A stretch of DNA of 64,000 nucleotides, taken from the NCBI GenBank assembly GCA_947499255.1, contig CANMNF010000001.1, positions 1,116,001-1,180,000 on the forward strand. Direction: 5' to 3'. Shown piece after piece: positions 1 through 7,622 of the stretch (the stretch's first letter is position 1; the number at the start of each line of letters is the position of its first letter). The stretch comes from an uncultured Sphingomonadaceae bacterium. Its GTDB lineage: Bacteria > Pseudomonadota > Alphaproteobacteria > Sphingomonadales > Sphingomonadaceae. The translations under genes were made by a program, and so were the position numbers. Under the pieces are notes generated by a model, which saw only the letters and a program-made list of their open reading frames with translations, did no database searches and was not told where the DNA came from.

Positions 1-244
1 TCCGCTTACAGCTATGGAAATGAATGCTGAAGTTCGGAAAAAGTTGCCGAAGATCAAACAGCATGAAGTCTGGAAAGCAATTTCCGACAATGGACTCAAA
101 GGAAATGAAGACTACTCTGCCTATAACTTCCGCAATAGGAATCAGGAAGAGAATTTTCGCAAAACCGGCCGAGCTCCGTCGACTGTTCCTGTGATTTACA
201 ATCAGGCATCGGTCGACTTTCTAGTAAAAATCTTGACCCATTAG
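1..244 (+). CDS. 3' fragment of an unidentified gene
   Basis: The reading frame is open to the left edge, so the visible 76-residue stretch from the first ATG (position 14) is probably the C-terminal part of a longer protein. It is rich in Lys, Asn and Glu (KKLPKIKQHEVW) and ends in VKILTH. I recognise no domain. Its codons are more AT-rich than those of the neighbouring genes, which hints at an accessory or transferred segment. It could also be a short intact gene starting at 14. The call rests only on the open frame. Confidence 0.35.
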   Translation, partial: PLTAMEMNAEVRKKLPKIKQHEVWKAISDNGLKGNEDYSAYNFRNRNQEENFRKTGRAPSTVPVIYNQASVDFLVKILTH

Positions 245-613
245 CCGTCGAATTAGTGGCCGAATGTCCGCAATTGAGCTTGGTGAAGTCAATTGTGAAC
301 GTCCAGGATTGGGGCGCAAAGCGGACTTTCGAGAAATCAGCGGCGAATGTCCGCAACTGGATCGCGAGCGGACCGACGGCATTTATCTCGCTCCAAGCAA
401 AACCAGTCCCCTTCCCTACAGCATGCCCACCCTGCCATACCGCTTTGAGCCTCAAGCGCCGGGCGCTCACATCCGTTCGCTTGGCTTTCGCCCTAAGGGG
501 CGGCGCGCGGTCGTGCGCTGTTGTTGGCGCTGTCATTGGCCTTTGGCCGCCGAGACTTTTGCCACATAGAAAAAGCTTTCCTACTTGTGCGGCGCAATGC
601 TCCGCCTGCGCGC
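245..613. repeat. Non-coding gap with a repeated CGAATGTCCGCAA element
   Basis: No convincing gene lies here; the tracked ORFs are overlapping out-of-phase frames. The 13-mer CGAATGTCCGCAA occurs at 261-273 and again at 344-356. Between them, GCGGACTTTCG (321-331) is the reverse complement of its core with one mismatch, so the segment could fold back. It looks like a degenerate dispersed intergenic repeat. No promoter was clear for the gene that begins at 614. Confidence 0.4.
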
Positions 614-1348
614 ATGACCAAGAAAAATCTCCCCGCCCTCCCCGCACCCGTTGGCAATACCCGCGCAATTTCGCGCCAAGCCACCAGCTATGTCACCGCG
701 CCCACCGCAGAGCCGGACGAAGATGATCCGTTGCTTGGCTTCGAACCCTATATCCACAAGGCCCCGCGCAAGAATTCCATCACCCCTGATCGCCAGCGCC
801 GCTTTATTGCGCATTTGGCGGCCACCGGCATTGTCACACAGGCGGCCAAGCATATTGGGGCCTCGATGGAGGCGCTGTATAAACTCCGGTCAAAGCCGGG
901 TGCCAAAGGCTTTGCGCAGGCGTGGGAGTTGGCGATTGATCGGGGGATGCGGCGGTTGGAGGATTGTGCTTTGCAGCGCGCTATTGAAGGGGAGGAGCGG
1001 CTGGTGGTGTCCTCGGGCAAGCTGATCGGCACTGAGCGGCGCCATAATGAAAGCCTGGTGATGTTTCTCATGCGGCAACGGCGCGCGGATCGCTATGGCT
1101 CCGAAATTCGCCCCGGCCATGCGCTGTATGAACGTATCCGCCGCGAAGTGCTCGCCGAAACAGCGCCCATGCAGGAGGACGAGGACGCCGTGCTCGCCAG
1201 CCTCAAAGCCAAGTTCGACACTATGCGCAAGCGTCAGCAGCAATGGCTGGCCGATCAGATCCGCGATGGCACGCTGCCCGATGATATCTGCACCAGCTGC
1301 GGGGCGCAATTGCCCGCGCCCATGATGTTGGAGGCCTCGTCCGCTTAA
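614..1348 (+). CDS. Terminase-small-subunit-like helix-turn-helix protein
   Basis: This 244-residue protein starts at the ATG in MTKKNLPALP; the longer ORF reaches back into non-coding sequence. Residues about 50-110 (RRFIAHLAATGIVTQAAKHIGAS...LYKLR) resemble the N-terminal helix-turn-helix of phage terminase small subunits, which recognise packaging DNA. The C-terminal part is charged and ends with a single CTSCG pair of cysteines. No large terminase, portal or capsid gene is nearby, so it is either a lone phage relic or a domesticated DNA-binding protein. It converges on the next gene with only 2 bp between stops. The function is inferred from helix-turn-helix resemblance only. Confidence 0.6.
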   Translation: MTKKNLPALPAPVGNTRAISRQATSYVTAPTAEPDEDDPLLGFEPYIHKAPRKNSITPDRQRRFIAHLAATGIVTQAAKHIGASMEALYKLRSKPGAKGFAQAWELAIDRGMRRLEDCALQRAIEGEERLVVSSGKLIGTERRHNESLVMFLMRQRRADRYGSEIRPGHALYERIRREVLAETAPMQEDEDAVLASLKAKFDTMRKRQQQWLADQIRDGTLPDDICTSCGAQLPAPMMLEASSA

Positions 1349-1350
1349 GC

Positions 1351-2574
1351 TTATTGCACCGGTTCGATCATATCCATAGCTGGTGCCGCGCGCATCTCCA
1401 TGCCTGGCGAAATCGTGAGCGTGTAATCGCCTGCACTGCCGGCAATCGCTATGGCCCTGATGCGCAGGCGCGATAGCAGGCCGGGGTCCGCTGCAACGGC
1501 AGACAGATCAAGCGGGATCATCGCATTAAGATCGCCCGCGCTGTCATCGTCGCTATCCACTATGGCAAAACCGAGCGGGGTTTTCAGGCCCAGCTCAAGA
1601 TAGGGATCAAGCCCGCCGCCAAGGCTGTCTTCATCGGTGATGGCCGCCATGGTGATGGTGATGTCATGCATCCCGCCCGCAATCGCGGCCAGCGCCTCTT
1701 CGCTAAGCTGATAATCGATGCTGATGGGATCAATCCCGCCCGCTTCATATCCTGCGCCCAGGCGGCCACTTGCCACATCGGCAATACCGATCATTTGCAA
1801 AGGTGCCTGCGCAATCGGTTCGCGCCGTTCGCCCACGCGCAAGGTATAGTTCCCCGCTCCCTCGCTATAGCCCGAAGCGGTGATTGTAAGGGCGGCATCA
1901 TCGGACATAACGTGGCGCAGGTAGGCATTGAGGTTGGCGCCGCTATCATCATCGGCGGCCAGTTCTTCGCCTGCTTGGTTAAACACGGCTAGATAGGGGT
2001 CAAACCCGTTATCCTCTTGCGCGATCAACGCCACTTCGACGACCATGCCTGCCTCGCCAGCGAAGACAAAACTGTGCTCCGCGCCCTGCACTATTGTTCC
2101 ATCAAGCGATGCGCCCCATGTGACGCGCGTTGCCGGTTTCGGCACGAAATTGGCGAGGCGCAGCTCAAACGCGCCGCTAGTGTCTTCGCCTTCGGCGCCG
2201 CCAGAATTGACCTGTTTCACTTCGATAGCGATGCGGCGATCTGCATTGGCGGGGCGGATCGTGACCTGTGCGTTAAGCTCGCCTCCGCTATCATCATCTT
2301 CGCCCAGAACGTGGCCTGATTGTGCGTTAGTAATCGTGAGATAGGGATCGATTGAGGACGTGGAGACGGCATCCACTTTCAACAAAGCGCCTGCTGGCAA
2401 GCTGACTTCAAAGCGCGCTGGCTGTGCACCCACAACGCCGGGAAAAGTGCGCACATTGCTCGTCTCCCGGTCCAGATCGCGCACCTCTTGTGCAGCGGCT
2501 GGTATGGTCGCTGAAAAAGCAAGCGCGGCGGCGAGACAGGTGCTGGCGGCAAAGCGAGCGGCGCAAATAGGCAA
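1351..2574 (-). CDS. Secreted protein with three PPC-like repeats
   Basis: This 407-residue protein has a Sec signal peptide (CLAAALAFSATIPAAAQ, cleavage near residue 29). Three beta-rich repeats follow, each carrying a DPYL segment and then an acidic D-D-D-S-G/A...L-N-A block (GEDDDSGGELNA, AADDDSGANLNA, DSDDDSAGDLNA). This pattern resembles bacterial pre-peptidase C-terminal (PPC) domains, which usually accompany secreted proteases, yet no catalytic domain is present. The acidic loops could bind calcium; that is inference. Translation appears to start at TTG with GGGAGA about 7 bases upstream, and there is no in-frame ATG near the signal peptide. It is probably periplasmic or extracellular. 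Confidence 0.7.
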   Translation of the reverse strand: MPICAARFAASTCLAAALAFSATIPAAAQEVRDLDRETSNVRTFPGVVGAQPARFEVSLPAGALLKVDAVSTSSIDPYLTITNAQSGHVLGEDDDSGGELNAQVTIRPANADRRIAIEVKQVNSGGAEGEDTSGAFELRLANFVPKPATRVTWGASLDGTIVQGAEHSFVFAGEAGMVVEVALIAQEDNGFDPYLAVFNQAGEELAADDDSGANLNAYLRHVMSDDAALTITASGYSEGAGNYTLRVGERREPIAQAPLQMIGIADVASGRLGAGYEAGGIDPISIDYQLSEEALAAIAGGMHDITITMAAITDEDSLGGGLDPYLELGLKTPLGFAIVDSDDDSAGDLNAMIPLDLSAVAADPGLLSRLRIRAIAIAGSAGDYTLTISPGMEMRAAPAMDMIEPVQ

Positions 2575-2617
2575 ATGGTTTCTCCCAACGGAATATCGCT
2601 GCCAAAAGCAGCACGTT

Positions 2618-2643
2618 CATTGCACCGTGTCATTGCACCGTGT
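2618..2643. repeat. Two tandem copies of CATTGCACCGTGT
   Basis: The 13-mer CATTGCACCGTGT is duplicated head to tail with no mismatch (2618-2630 and 2631-2643). It lies in the 98 bp gap upstream of the minus-strand PPC-repeat gene, so it falls in that gene's promoter or 5' leader. It could be a replication-slippage duplication or a paired operator. Confidence 0.7.
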
Positions 2644-2672
2644 CAAAGGGACATTGACCATAAGCTGGCCAA

Positions 2673-3203
2673 TCAATGTGGCCATTCATCCGCAAGCAGG
2701 CCCCAAAGCCATGTGTCGCACCAGCCAATATGCGTCTTCATCGCTTCACGCAGATGCGCCTCACGGGTGAAGCCGAGACTTTCCACCAAGCGATTGGACG
2801 GTCTATTGCGCGGATCGGTATCGGCAAAGATGCGGTGTACATCCTCTGTGCGGAACAAATGCGTGATCAGCGCGGTCACACATTCGCGCGCAATGCCTTG
2901 GCCTTGGTGGCGCGGCGCAAGGATATAGCCGATTTCGCTGACCTGTACTTCGGCAGCGCTCGCCACCATGCGAAACACCGCTTCCCCGCCTGCCAGAGGC
3001 TCTGCAATCCAAGTGCGGCCCTTCCAGTTTGTGCCGAAAAGATAATCGCGAAATTCGGCGCGATCGGTAAAAGCGCCGCGACCCCAAAAACGCATCGTTT
3101 CATTGTCCGAAAACGCATCCCACAACGCATCTTCATCGCCGTCTTTCAAGGAGCGGCAGCGAAACCTCTCGGTCAGCAATTGGGGGACTTCAAGCGGTCC
3201 CAT
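2673..3203 (-). CDS. GNAT-family N-acetyltransferase (RimJ-like)
   Basis: This 176-residue protein starts at MGPLEVPQLLTERFRCRSL; the longer ORF upstream is out-of-frame sequence from the LysR gene. It has the RimJ/RimL-type layout: TERF..R.L near the N-terminus, an acetyl-CoA loop RHQGQGIARE, and a late N.PSNRLVESLGF segment. Such enzymes acetylate N-terminal or small-molecule amines with acetyl-CoA; the substrate is not evident. The start overlaps the end of the LysR-type gene by 14 bp on the same strand, which suggests co-transcription and translational coupling. Confidence 0.75.
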   Translation of the reverse strand: MGPLEVPQLLTERFRCRSLKDGDEDALWDAFSDNETMRFWGRGAFTDRAEFRDYLFGTNWKGRTWIAEPLAGGEAVFRMVASAAEVQVSEIGYILAPRHQGQGIARECVTALITHLFRTEDVHRIFADTDPRNRPSNRLVESLGFTREAHLREAMKTHIGWCDTWLWGLLADEWPH

Positions 3204-3990
3204 CGCCTGCCAGATACGCCACCAAAGCGCGCACTTTCTTTTGCCGCCATTGCGGACGCGGGGCGACCAGCCAATAGGCGCGGCGACATTCGCGCGGCGG
3301 CCCAATCGCTTCCAACCGGCCATCGCCCAGCGCTTCTTCGGCCAATTGCAGCGGCAAAGCGGTGCGGCCCATTCCCGCCAGCGCAGAGGCCAGCGCCTGA
3401 CCGGCATGGCCCACTTGTAGGCTAACGCTTTCGCCTTCGGGTGCGTCTTGTCCCGGCCATGCGATCCAGCTTTGCGCGCCGCCCGGAGCGGCCACCGTCA
3501 CTTCCATGCCCGGCGCCAATTGCACGCCTTCCAAATCGCCTGGCCCTTCGGCATGGCGCACAGCCACATCCAGATTGGCTTCGGTGAAATCGGCATCGCC
3601 ATTGGCATCCAGCTGGAACCGGGCTTCGGGGTTTTGTGCTGCAAACCCGGCAATGCGCGCGGCCAGCCATTGCGCATAAAATTCACGCGGCACCGCAATT
3701 GCATAATTGGAAGAGCTTTGCCCCGCCTGTATCGCCTGCACGCTTTCTTCAAACCGCAAAAAGCCCTCGCGCAGCGGATCAAGGCCCGTCACCGCTTCGT
3801 CTGTCAGCTCCAGCCCTTTGGACGTGCGGCGGAACAGGACCACGCCCAGCACATCTTCCAAAGCGCGGATTTGTTGACCAACAGCTGCCGGGGTCACCGC
3901 CAATTCATCGGCGGCACGGGTAAAGCTGAGATGCCGGGCGGCGGCATCAAACACGCGCAAGGCGTTCAAAGGCAAATGCGTACGTTTCAT
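3190..3990 (-). CDS. LysR-type transcriptional regulator, GcvA-like
   Basis: This 266-residue protein opens with the GcvA-type winged helix: LNALRVFDAAARHLSFTRAA, then ELAVTPAAVGQQIRALED and LGVVLFRR, roughly residues 7-55. The C-terminal effector-binding region is shorter than in classic GcvA proteins of about 300 residues. GcvA-type regulators often control amino-acid or beta-lactamase genes, but no glycine-cleavage gene is here. The downstream overlapping acetyltransferase gene is the likely co-transcribed partner. The effector and targets cannot be read from the sequence. Confidence 0.8.
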   Translation of the reverse strand: MKRTHLPLNALRVFDAAARHLSFTRAADELAVTPAAVGQQIRALEDVLGVVLFRRTSKGLELTDEAVTGLDPLREGFLRFEESVQAIQAGQSSSNYAIAVPREFYAQWLAARIAGFAAQNPEARFQLDANGDADFTEANLDVAVRHAEGPGDLEGVQLAPGMEVTVAAPGGAQSWIAWPGQDAPEGESVSLQVGHAGQALASALAGMGRTALPLQLAEEALGDGRLEAIGPPRECRRAYWLVAPRPQWRQKKVRALVAYLAGDGTA

Positions 3991-4083
3991 ATCTGCCCTG
4001 CCCTGTATTGGCGAAGCGCCTTTCGGGCAAGTATCGGTGCAAAACTGCTTAGCGGTAAGAGCGCCCGCAGATCGCTGCCGCGC

Positions 4084-4500
4084 TTAACCTTCGGCGGCTT
4101 CTGGCGCGGCAAGCGGGAAATAGGGGATGGCGACTTCAAACAGCGTCCCATCATCATGCGCGAAGGTATAATGCCCCTCCATCGCGCCGTGACGCGTGGT
4201 CAGTTCGCACCCTGACACGTAATCATGCGTCTGCCCCGGCTCCAAAAACGGTGTTTCGCCAACAACGCCTTCGCCATCAACGATGTTCACCATGCCGCGC
4301 GAATCGGAAATCCGCCAATGGCGCGTGCGCAATTGCACCTTTTCATCACGGCCATTTTCCAGCCGGATATGATAGACCCAAAACCAGCGTCCAGCATCGG
4401 TACGCGATTGTTCCTGCATAAAATTCACCGCGACACGCACGGTAATGCCTGCCGTGATTGCGACATGTTGAAACAGATAATTCATCGTAGGGCTGGTCAT
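4084..4500 (-). CDS. apaG: ApaG domain protein
   Basis: This 138-residue protein matches ApaG over its whole length, with an all-beta fibronectin-III-like fold: ITVRVAVNFMQEQS, FWVYHIRLEN, LRTRHWRISDSRG, VVGETPFLEPGQ and GAMEGHYTF. The family is linked genetically to diadenosine tetraphosphate metabolism and cobalt/magnesium resistance, but its biochemical activity is unsettled. It lies downstream of metZ on the same strand with a gap of about 110 bp. Confidence 0.9.
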   Translation of the reverse strand: MTSPTMNYLFQHVAITAGITVRVAVNFMQEQSRTDAGRWFWVYHIRLENGRDEKVQLRTRHWRISDSRGMVNIVDGEGVVGETPFLEPGQTHDYVSGCELTTRHGAMEGHYTFAHDDGTLFEVAIPYFPLAAPEAAEG

Positions 4501-4609
4501 GATGGGGACAGCCTAACGAGAATCCGCGCCGCCACAAGGGGGGCTTTGGTCCGGTTCGGCTGATGATCAAACATTGAGTGGGTCGTGATATTGTAATCAC
4601 ATCGCGCGT

Positions 4610-5818
4610 TTACAGCCCAGCTTTGGCAAATGCCTGATCCAAATCCTCGATCAGATCGGCGGGATCTTCCAATCCGATATTGATGCGCAGCAAGCCTTCA
4701 TGCACGCCCATCTCGGCGCGCGCTTCGGCGCTCATGCTGGCATGGGTGGTGCTGGCGGGATGACACATGAGCGATTTGGCATCACCGATATTGTTCGACA
4801 AATCAATCAGCTCCAGCGCATCGAGCACACGATACGCCTGTTCGCGCCCGCCATCCAGCGTGAAGGCAAAGATCGTGCCAAACGCATCCATTTGCCTGGC
4901 GGCAAGATCATGTTGTGGATGGCTGGCAAGGCCGGGATGCAGGATGTGGGGCACGCGTTCTTCAACAAAGCGGCCAACTTCCATCGCATTGGCGCTTTGC
5001 CGGTGCGCGCGCAAATCCAGCGTTTCCAAACCTTTGAGAACAACCCAAGCGTTGAAAGGCGCGCAGCTTGGCCCTGTATTGCGTTGGAAAGGCAGCAGCA
5101 CTTCATTGATAAATTCATCCGAACCGCACACCGCGCCTGCCAGCACCCGGCCCTGACCATCCATCAGCTTGGTAGCGGAATAAGCAACCACATCGGCGCC
5201 AAATTCCATCGGGCGCTGCAATGATGCCGTGGCAAAGGCATTGTCGACCACAGTGGTGATGCCATGCGCTTTGGCAAGGCTGCATACCGCCTCAAGATCA
5301 ACAATATCCAGCGTCGGATTGGCCGGCGTTTCGAAGAAGAACACCTTGGTATTCTTGCGGATCGCGGCTTCCCATGCGGCATTATCGCGCCCGTCGATCA
5401 CGGTGGTTTGAATGCCCCATTTGGGCAGCAAATTGTCCACCAGCCAACGGCACGAACCAAAGGCAGCGCGCGCGGCCACCACATGATCGCCAGTTTCCAG
5501 CTGACACAGCAAAGCCGTCGTCATCGCCGCCATGCCGCTGGCCTGCGCCCGGCACGCCTGCGCACCTTCCAGCATGGCGATACGTTCTTCAAGCATCGCC
5601 ACGGTGGGATTTTGCAGGCGGGAATAGGTCATCCCCTCCGCCTCTCCGGCAAAGCGCGCGGCAACAGTGGCCGCATCATCATAGGTATAGCCCGAGGTGA
5701 GGAACAATGCCTCACTCGTCTCCCCATGCTCACTGCGCCAAGTACCAGCGCGCACCGCACGGGTGGCGGGGCGCCAATGGGCGGTCTTTGAACGATCTGT
5801 GCCGGTGGTCTTTTTCAT
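4610..5818 (-). CDS. metZ: O-succinylhomoserine sulfhydrylase (MetZ)
   Basis: This 402-residue PLP enzyme belongs to the cystathionine gamma-synthase family and makes homocysteine directly from O-succinylhomoserine and sulfide in methionine synthesis. The PLP lysine is in YSATKLMDGQGR (about K217), the phosphate-binding area in AQASGMAAMTTAL, and the cofactor aspartate in TVVDNAFATASLQ. The sequence resembles MetZ more than MetB or MetC, but family members are hard to separate by eye. The ATG at 5818 has no obvious Shine-Dalgarno sequence and lies inside a threefold 17-bp repeat. It is divergent from the PMT-type gene. Confidence 0.85.
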   Translation of the reverse strand: MKKTTGTDRSKTAHWRPATRAVRAGTWRSEHGETSEALFLTSGYTYDDAATVAARFAGEAEGMTYSRLQNPTVAMLEERIAMLEGAQACRAQASGMAAMTTALLCQLETGDHVVAARAAFGSCRWLVDNLLPKWGIQTTVIDGRDNAAWEAAIRKNTKVFFFETPANPTLDIVDLEAVCSLAKAHGITTVVDNAFATASLQRPMEFGADVVAYSATKLMDGQGRVLAGAVCGSDEFINEVLLPFQRNTGPSCAPFNAWVVLKGLETLDLRAHRQSANAMEVGRFVEERVPHILHPGLASHPQHDLAARQMDAFGTIFAFTLDGGREQAYRVLDALELIDLSNNIGDAKSLMCHPASTTHASMSAEARAEMGVHEGLLRINIGLEDPADLIEDLDQAFAKAGL

Positions 5819-5858
5819 TGCCCAGTCTTTTTGATTGCGCGGTCTTTTTGATTGCGGG
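5808..5858. repeat. Three 17-bp tandem repeats spanning the metZ start codon
   Basis: On the plus strand the units are GTCTTTTTCATTGCCCA, GTCTTTTTGATTGCGCG and GTCTTTTTGATTGCGGG, with an exact period of 17. Read in the metZ direction, the innermost copy contains the start (CAATGAAAAAGAC) and the two upstream copies contain CAATCAAAAAGAC, with ATC replacing ATG. The metZ initiation region has therefore been duplicated into its own leader, displacing any normal ribosome binding site. Confidence 0.8.
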
Positions 5859-5928
5859 CCAGCGTTTAGGGCGCTCGGACGCGTTTGCCAATTGCCCTTG
5901 GCATTTGTGCGTTCTAACGCTGCGCCCC

Positions 5929-7206
5929 ATGAATATGCCGCCTGCTCATACCCGGGACCCGTTTGGATGGACCTGTGTGGCCGTGCTGGTGTTTTTGGTG
6001 TTGGCTTTGGTGCGCATAGCCATCCCTTCCAGCCCTTACTTCGATGAAGTGCATTATCTGCCTGCGGTGCGATCTTTAATGGCGCTGGGGATTGCGCAAA
6101 ATTTAGAACATCCCCCGCTCGCCAAACAGATCATGGCGCTGGGCATGTGGCTGTTTGGGGATCGCCCCTTTGGCTGGCGCGCGATGAGCGTGATTTTTGG
6201 CGCGCTGGCACTGTTTGCAATGATGCGCGCGGCGTGGTTCGCCAGCGATCGGCGCGCGGTGAGCCTGCTGACAGGGGCGTTTGTGGCGACAAATTTCCTG
6301 CTCTTCGTCCACGCGCGCATTGCGATGCTCGATATCTTTATGCTCGCTTTCGTGATGGTGGCCTTGTGGATGTGCGCCGCAGTTTGCCGTGAGCCGGAGC
6401 GCCATGCGCGGGCCAAGCTGATTGTTGCTGGCATAGCAATCGGGGCGGCGATGGCGTGCAAATGGAACGCGATCCCGCTTGCGGTTCTCCCCGGACTGGC
6501 CTTTTTCGCCGCGCGCCTTGCCGCAGGGCGGCGGCGCTTGCTGGTGTCACAGCGCGGCGCGCCTGTTCCTGGCATCAGCCTGCTTGAAGCGTTTGTATGG
6601 CTGGGTCTGCTGCCATTGGCGGTCTATGCCGCAAGCTATTGGCCGTTCGCGTTCTACGCCTCCGTCCCCGGCAATCCCGATGGGGTGTTCGCGCTGCATG
6701 GGCAGATGCTCGATCTGCAAACGCAGGTTCTCAAAGAGCATCCCTATCAAAGCGTGTGGTGGCAATGGGCGGCCAATATCCGCTCCATCTGGTATCTCTA
6801 TGAGGAAATTGACGGGGCACAGCGCGCGGTAATGCTGATCGGCAATCCGGTGACAATGCTGGCAGGATTGGCGGCGCTGATCTGGTGCGCATGGGCAGGC
6901 GTGGTACAACGGCGCTGGGACGCGCTGGCGGCGGCGGTGCTTTATGTGGTCAGCCTTGCGCTTTGGATCGTCGCGCCAAAACCGGTGCAGTTTTATTTCC
7001 ATTACCTGCTACCCGGCTGTTTCCTCAGCTACGCGCTGGCTTTGGGGGTAGACGCGCTTTGGCAGCGCGGTGAACGGTTGGTGCCGGCCGCTCTTGTGAT
7101 CGGTGCAACTGCGGCATTCGTGTACTGGTTCCCCGCTTTGACAGCCGCGCCATTGGACGGGGCGCAAAGCTTTACGAACTGGGCATGGTTTGCAGGGTGG
7201 CGGTGA
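5929..7206 (+). CDS. PMT-family (GT39) polyprenyl-phosphate-dependent glycosyltransferase
   Basis: This 425-residue multi-pass membrane protein starts at MNMPPAHTRDPFGW; the upstream extension of the ORF overlaps metZ. After the first membrane helix comes the PMT signature PYFDEVHYLPA, with the catalytic Asp-Glu pair, and then LEHPPLAKQI. PMT enzymes move mannose or another sugar from a polyprenyl-phosphate carrier to proteins or lipids on the outer face of the inner membrane. A fused polyprenyl-phosphate sugar synthase/GtrA protein lies convergently 0.4 kb away and is a plausible donor-making partner. The acceptor is unknown. Confidence 0.85.
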   Translation: MNMPPAHTRDPFGWTCVAVLVFLVLALVRIAIPSSPYFDEVHYLPAVRSLMALGIAQNLEHPPLAKQIMALGMWLFGDRPFGWRAMSVIFGALALFAMMRAAWFASDRRAVSLLTGAFVATNFLLFVHARIAMLDIFMLAFVMVALWMCAAVCREPERHARAKLIVAGIAIGAAMACKWNAIPLAVLPGLAFFAARLAAGRRRLLVSQRGAPVPGISLLEAFVWLGLLPLAVYAASYWPFAFYASVPGNPDGVFALHGQMLDLQTQVLKEHPYQSVWWQWAANIRSIWYLYEEIDGAQRAVMLIGNPVTMLAGLAALIWCAWAGVVQRRWDALAAAVLYVVSLALWIVAPKPVQFYFHYLLPGCFLSYALALGVDALWQRGERLVPAALVIGATAAFVYWFPALTAAPLDGAQSFTNWAWFAGWR

Positions 7207-7219
7207 CCGCCAAAAACAA

Positions 7220-7248
7220 CTGCCGACAACCCTATGGGCCACCGGCAG
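7220..7248 (+). terminator. Possible terminator hairpin after the PMT gene
   Basis: CTGCCG and CGGCAG form a 6-bp stem around a 17-nt loop, followed by CTGCTTTTA. It lies just after the PMT stop and before the convergent small membrane gene. The stem is short and the T tract modest, so this is tentative. Confidence 0.3.
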
Positions 7249-7276
7249 CTGCTTTTATGAAATTGTTAGACAGGCG

Positions 7277-7462
7277 TTACGCGATGGCGCGTGTTCCACC
7301 TTTTGGACCCGCAATATACCATGCGATAAATCCGATCAGCGGCAGGATGAAAATACCAATCGTCCAAAGCGCCTTGGCCAATACTGTCGAACCGCTAGTC
7401 CAGACATTGATAATTGCCCAAATGTTAAGTGCGAGCAGGATAATTCCGAGAACAAATTCCAT
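7277..7462 (-). CDS. Small PLDc_N-type membrane protein
   Basis: This 61-residue protein has two hydrophobic helices (MEFVLGIILLALNIWAIINVW and LWTIGIFILPLIGFIAWYIAG) and a short basic tail, GPKGGTRAIA. The layout and the PLIGFIAWY..GP motif match the phospholipase-D N-terminal (PLDc_N) domain found alone in many small membrane proteins. That domain anchors cardiolipin synthases but has no catalytic residues itself. The gene lies between two convergent glycosylation genes. Its role is unknown. Confidence 0.75.
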   Translation of the reverse strand: MEFVLGIILLALNIWAIINVWTSGSTVLAKALWTIGIFILPLIGFIAWYIAGPKGGTRAIA

Positions 7463-7622
7463 TGTAAACTCCTAAAACTATTGCTGCCTTGGCCCCTGCG
7501 ATCATGATTACATCATGTGCGGCGCGATCGGCTTGGATATAGTTAAGGAACACACCAAGGTTGCTTTGGGTTCCGAATTTCCTTGAGCAGTATGATGGGC
7601 ATAAGCGGTTCGCGCTGCAAAC

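Noticed and set aside
614-1348. Evidence for a prophage
   Set aside because: Only one terminase-small-subunit-like protein is present, with no capsid, portal, integrase or lysis genes nearby.
2676-3425. 249-residue plus-strand ORF
   Set aside because: It is the antisense shadow of the GNAT and LysR genes, with no recognisable domain and poor residue pattern.
5707-5928. 74-residue N-terminal extension of the PMT protein
   Set aside because: It lies antisense over metZ and lacks PMT similarity; MNMPPAH is directly before the first membrane helix.
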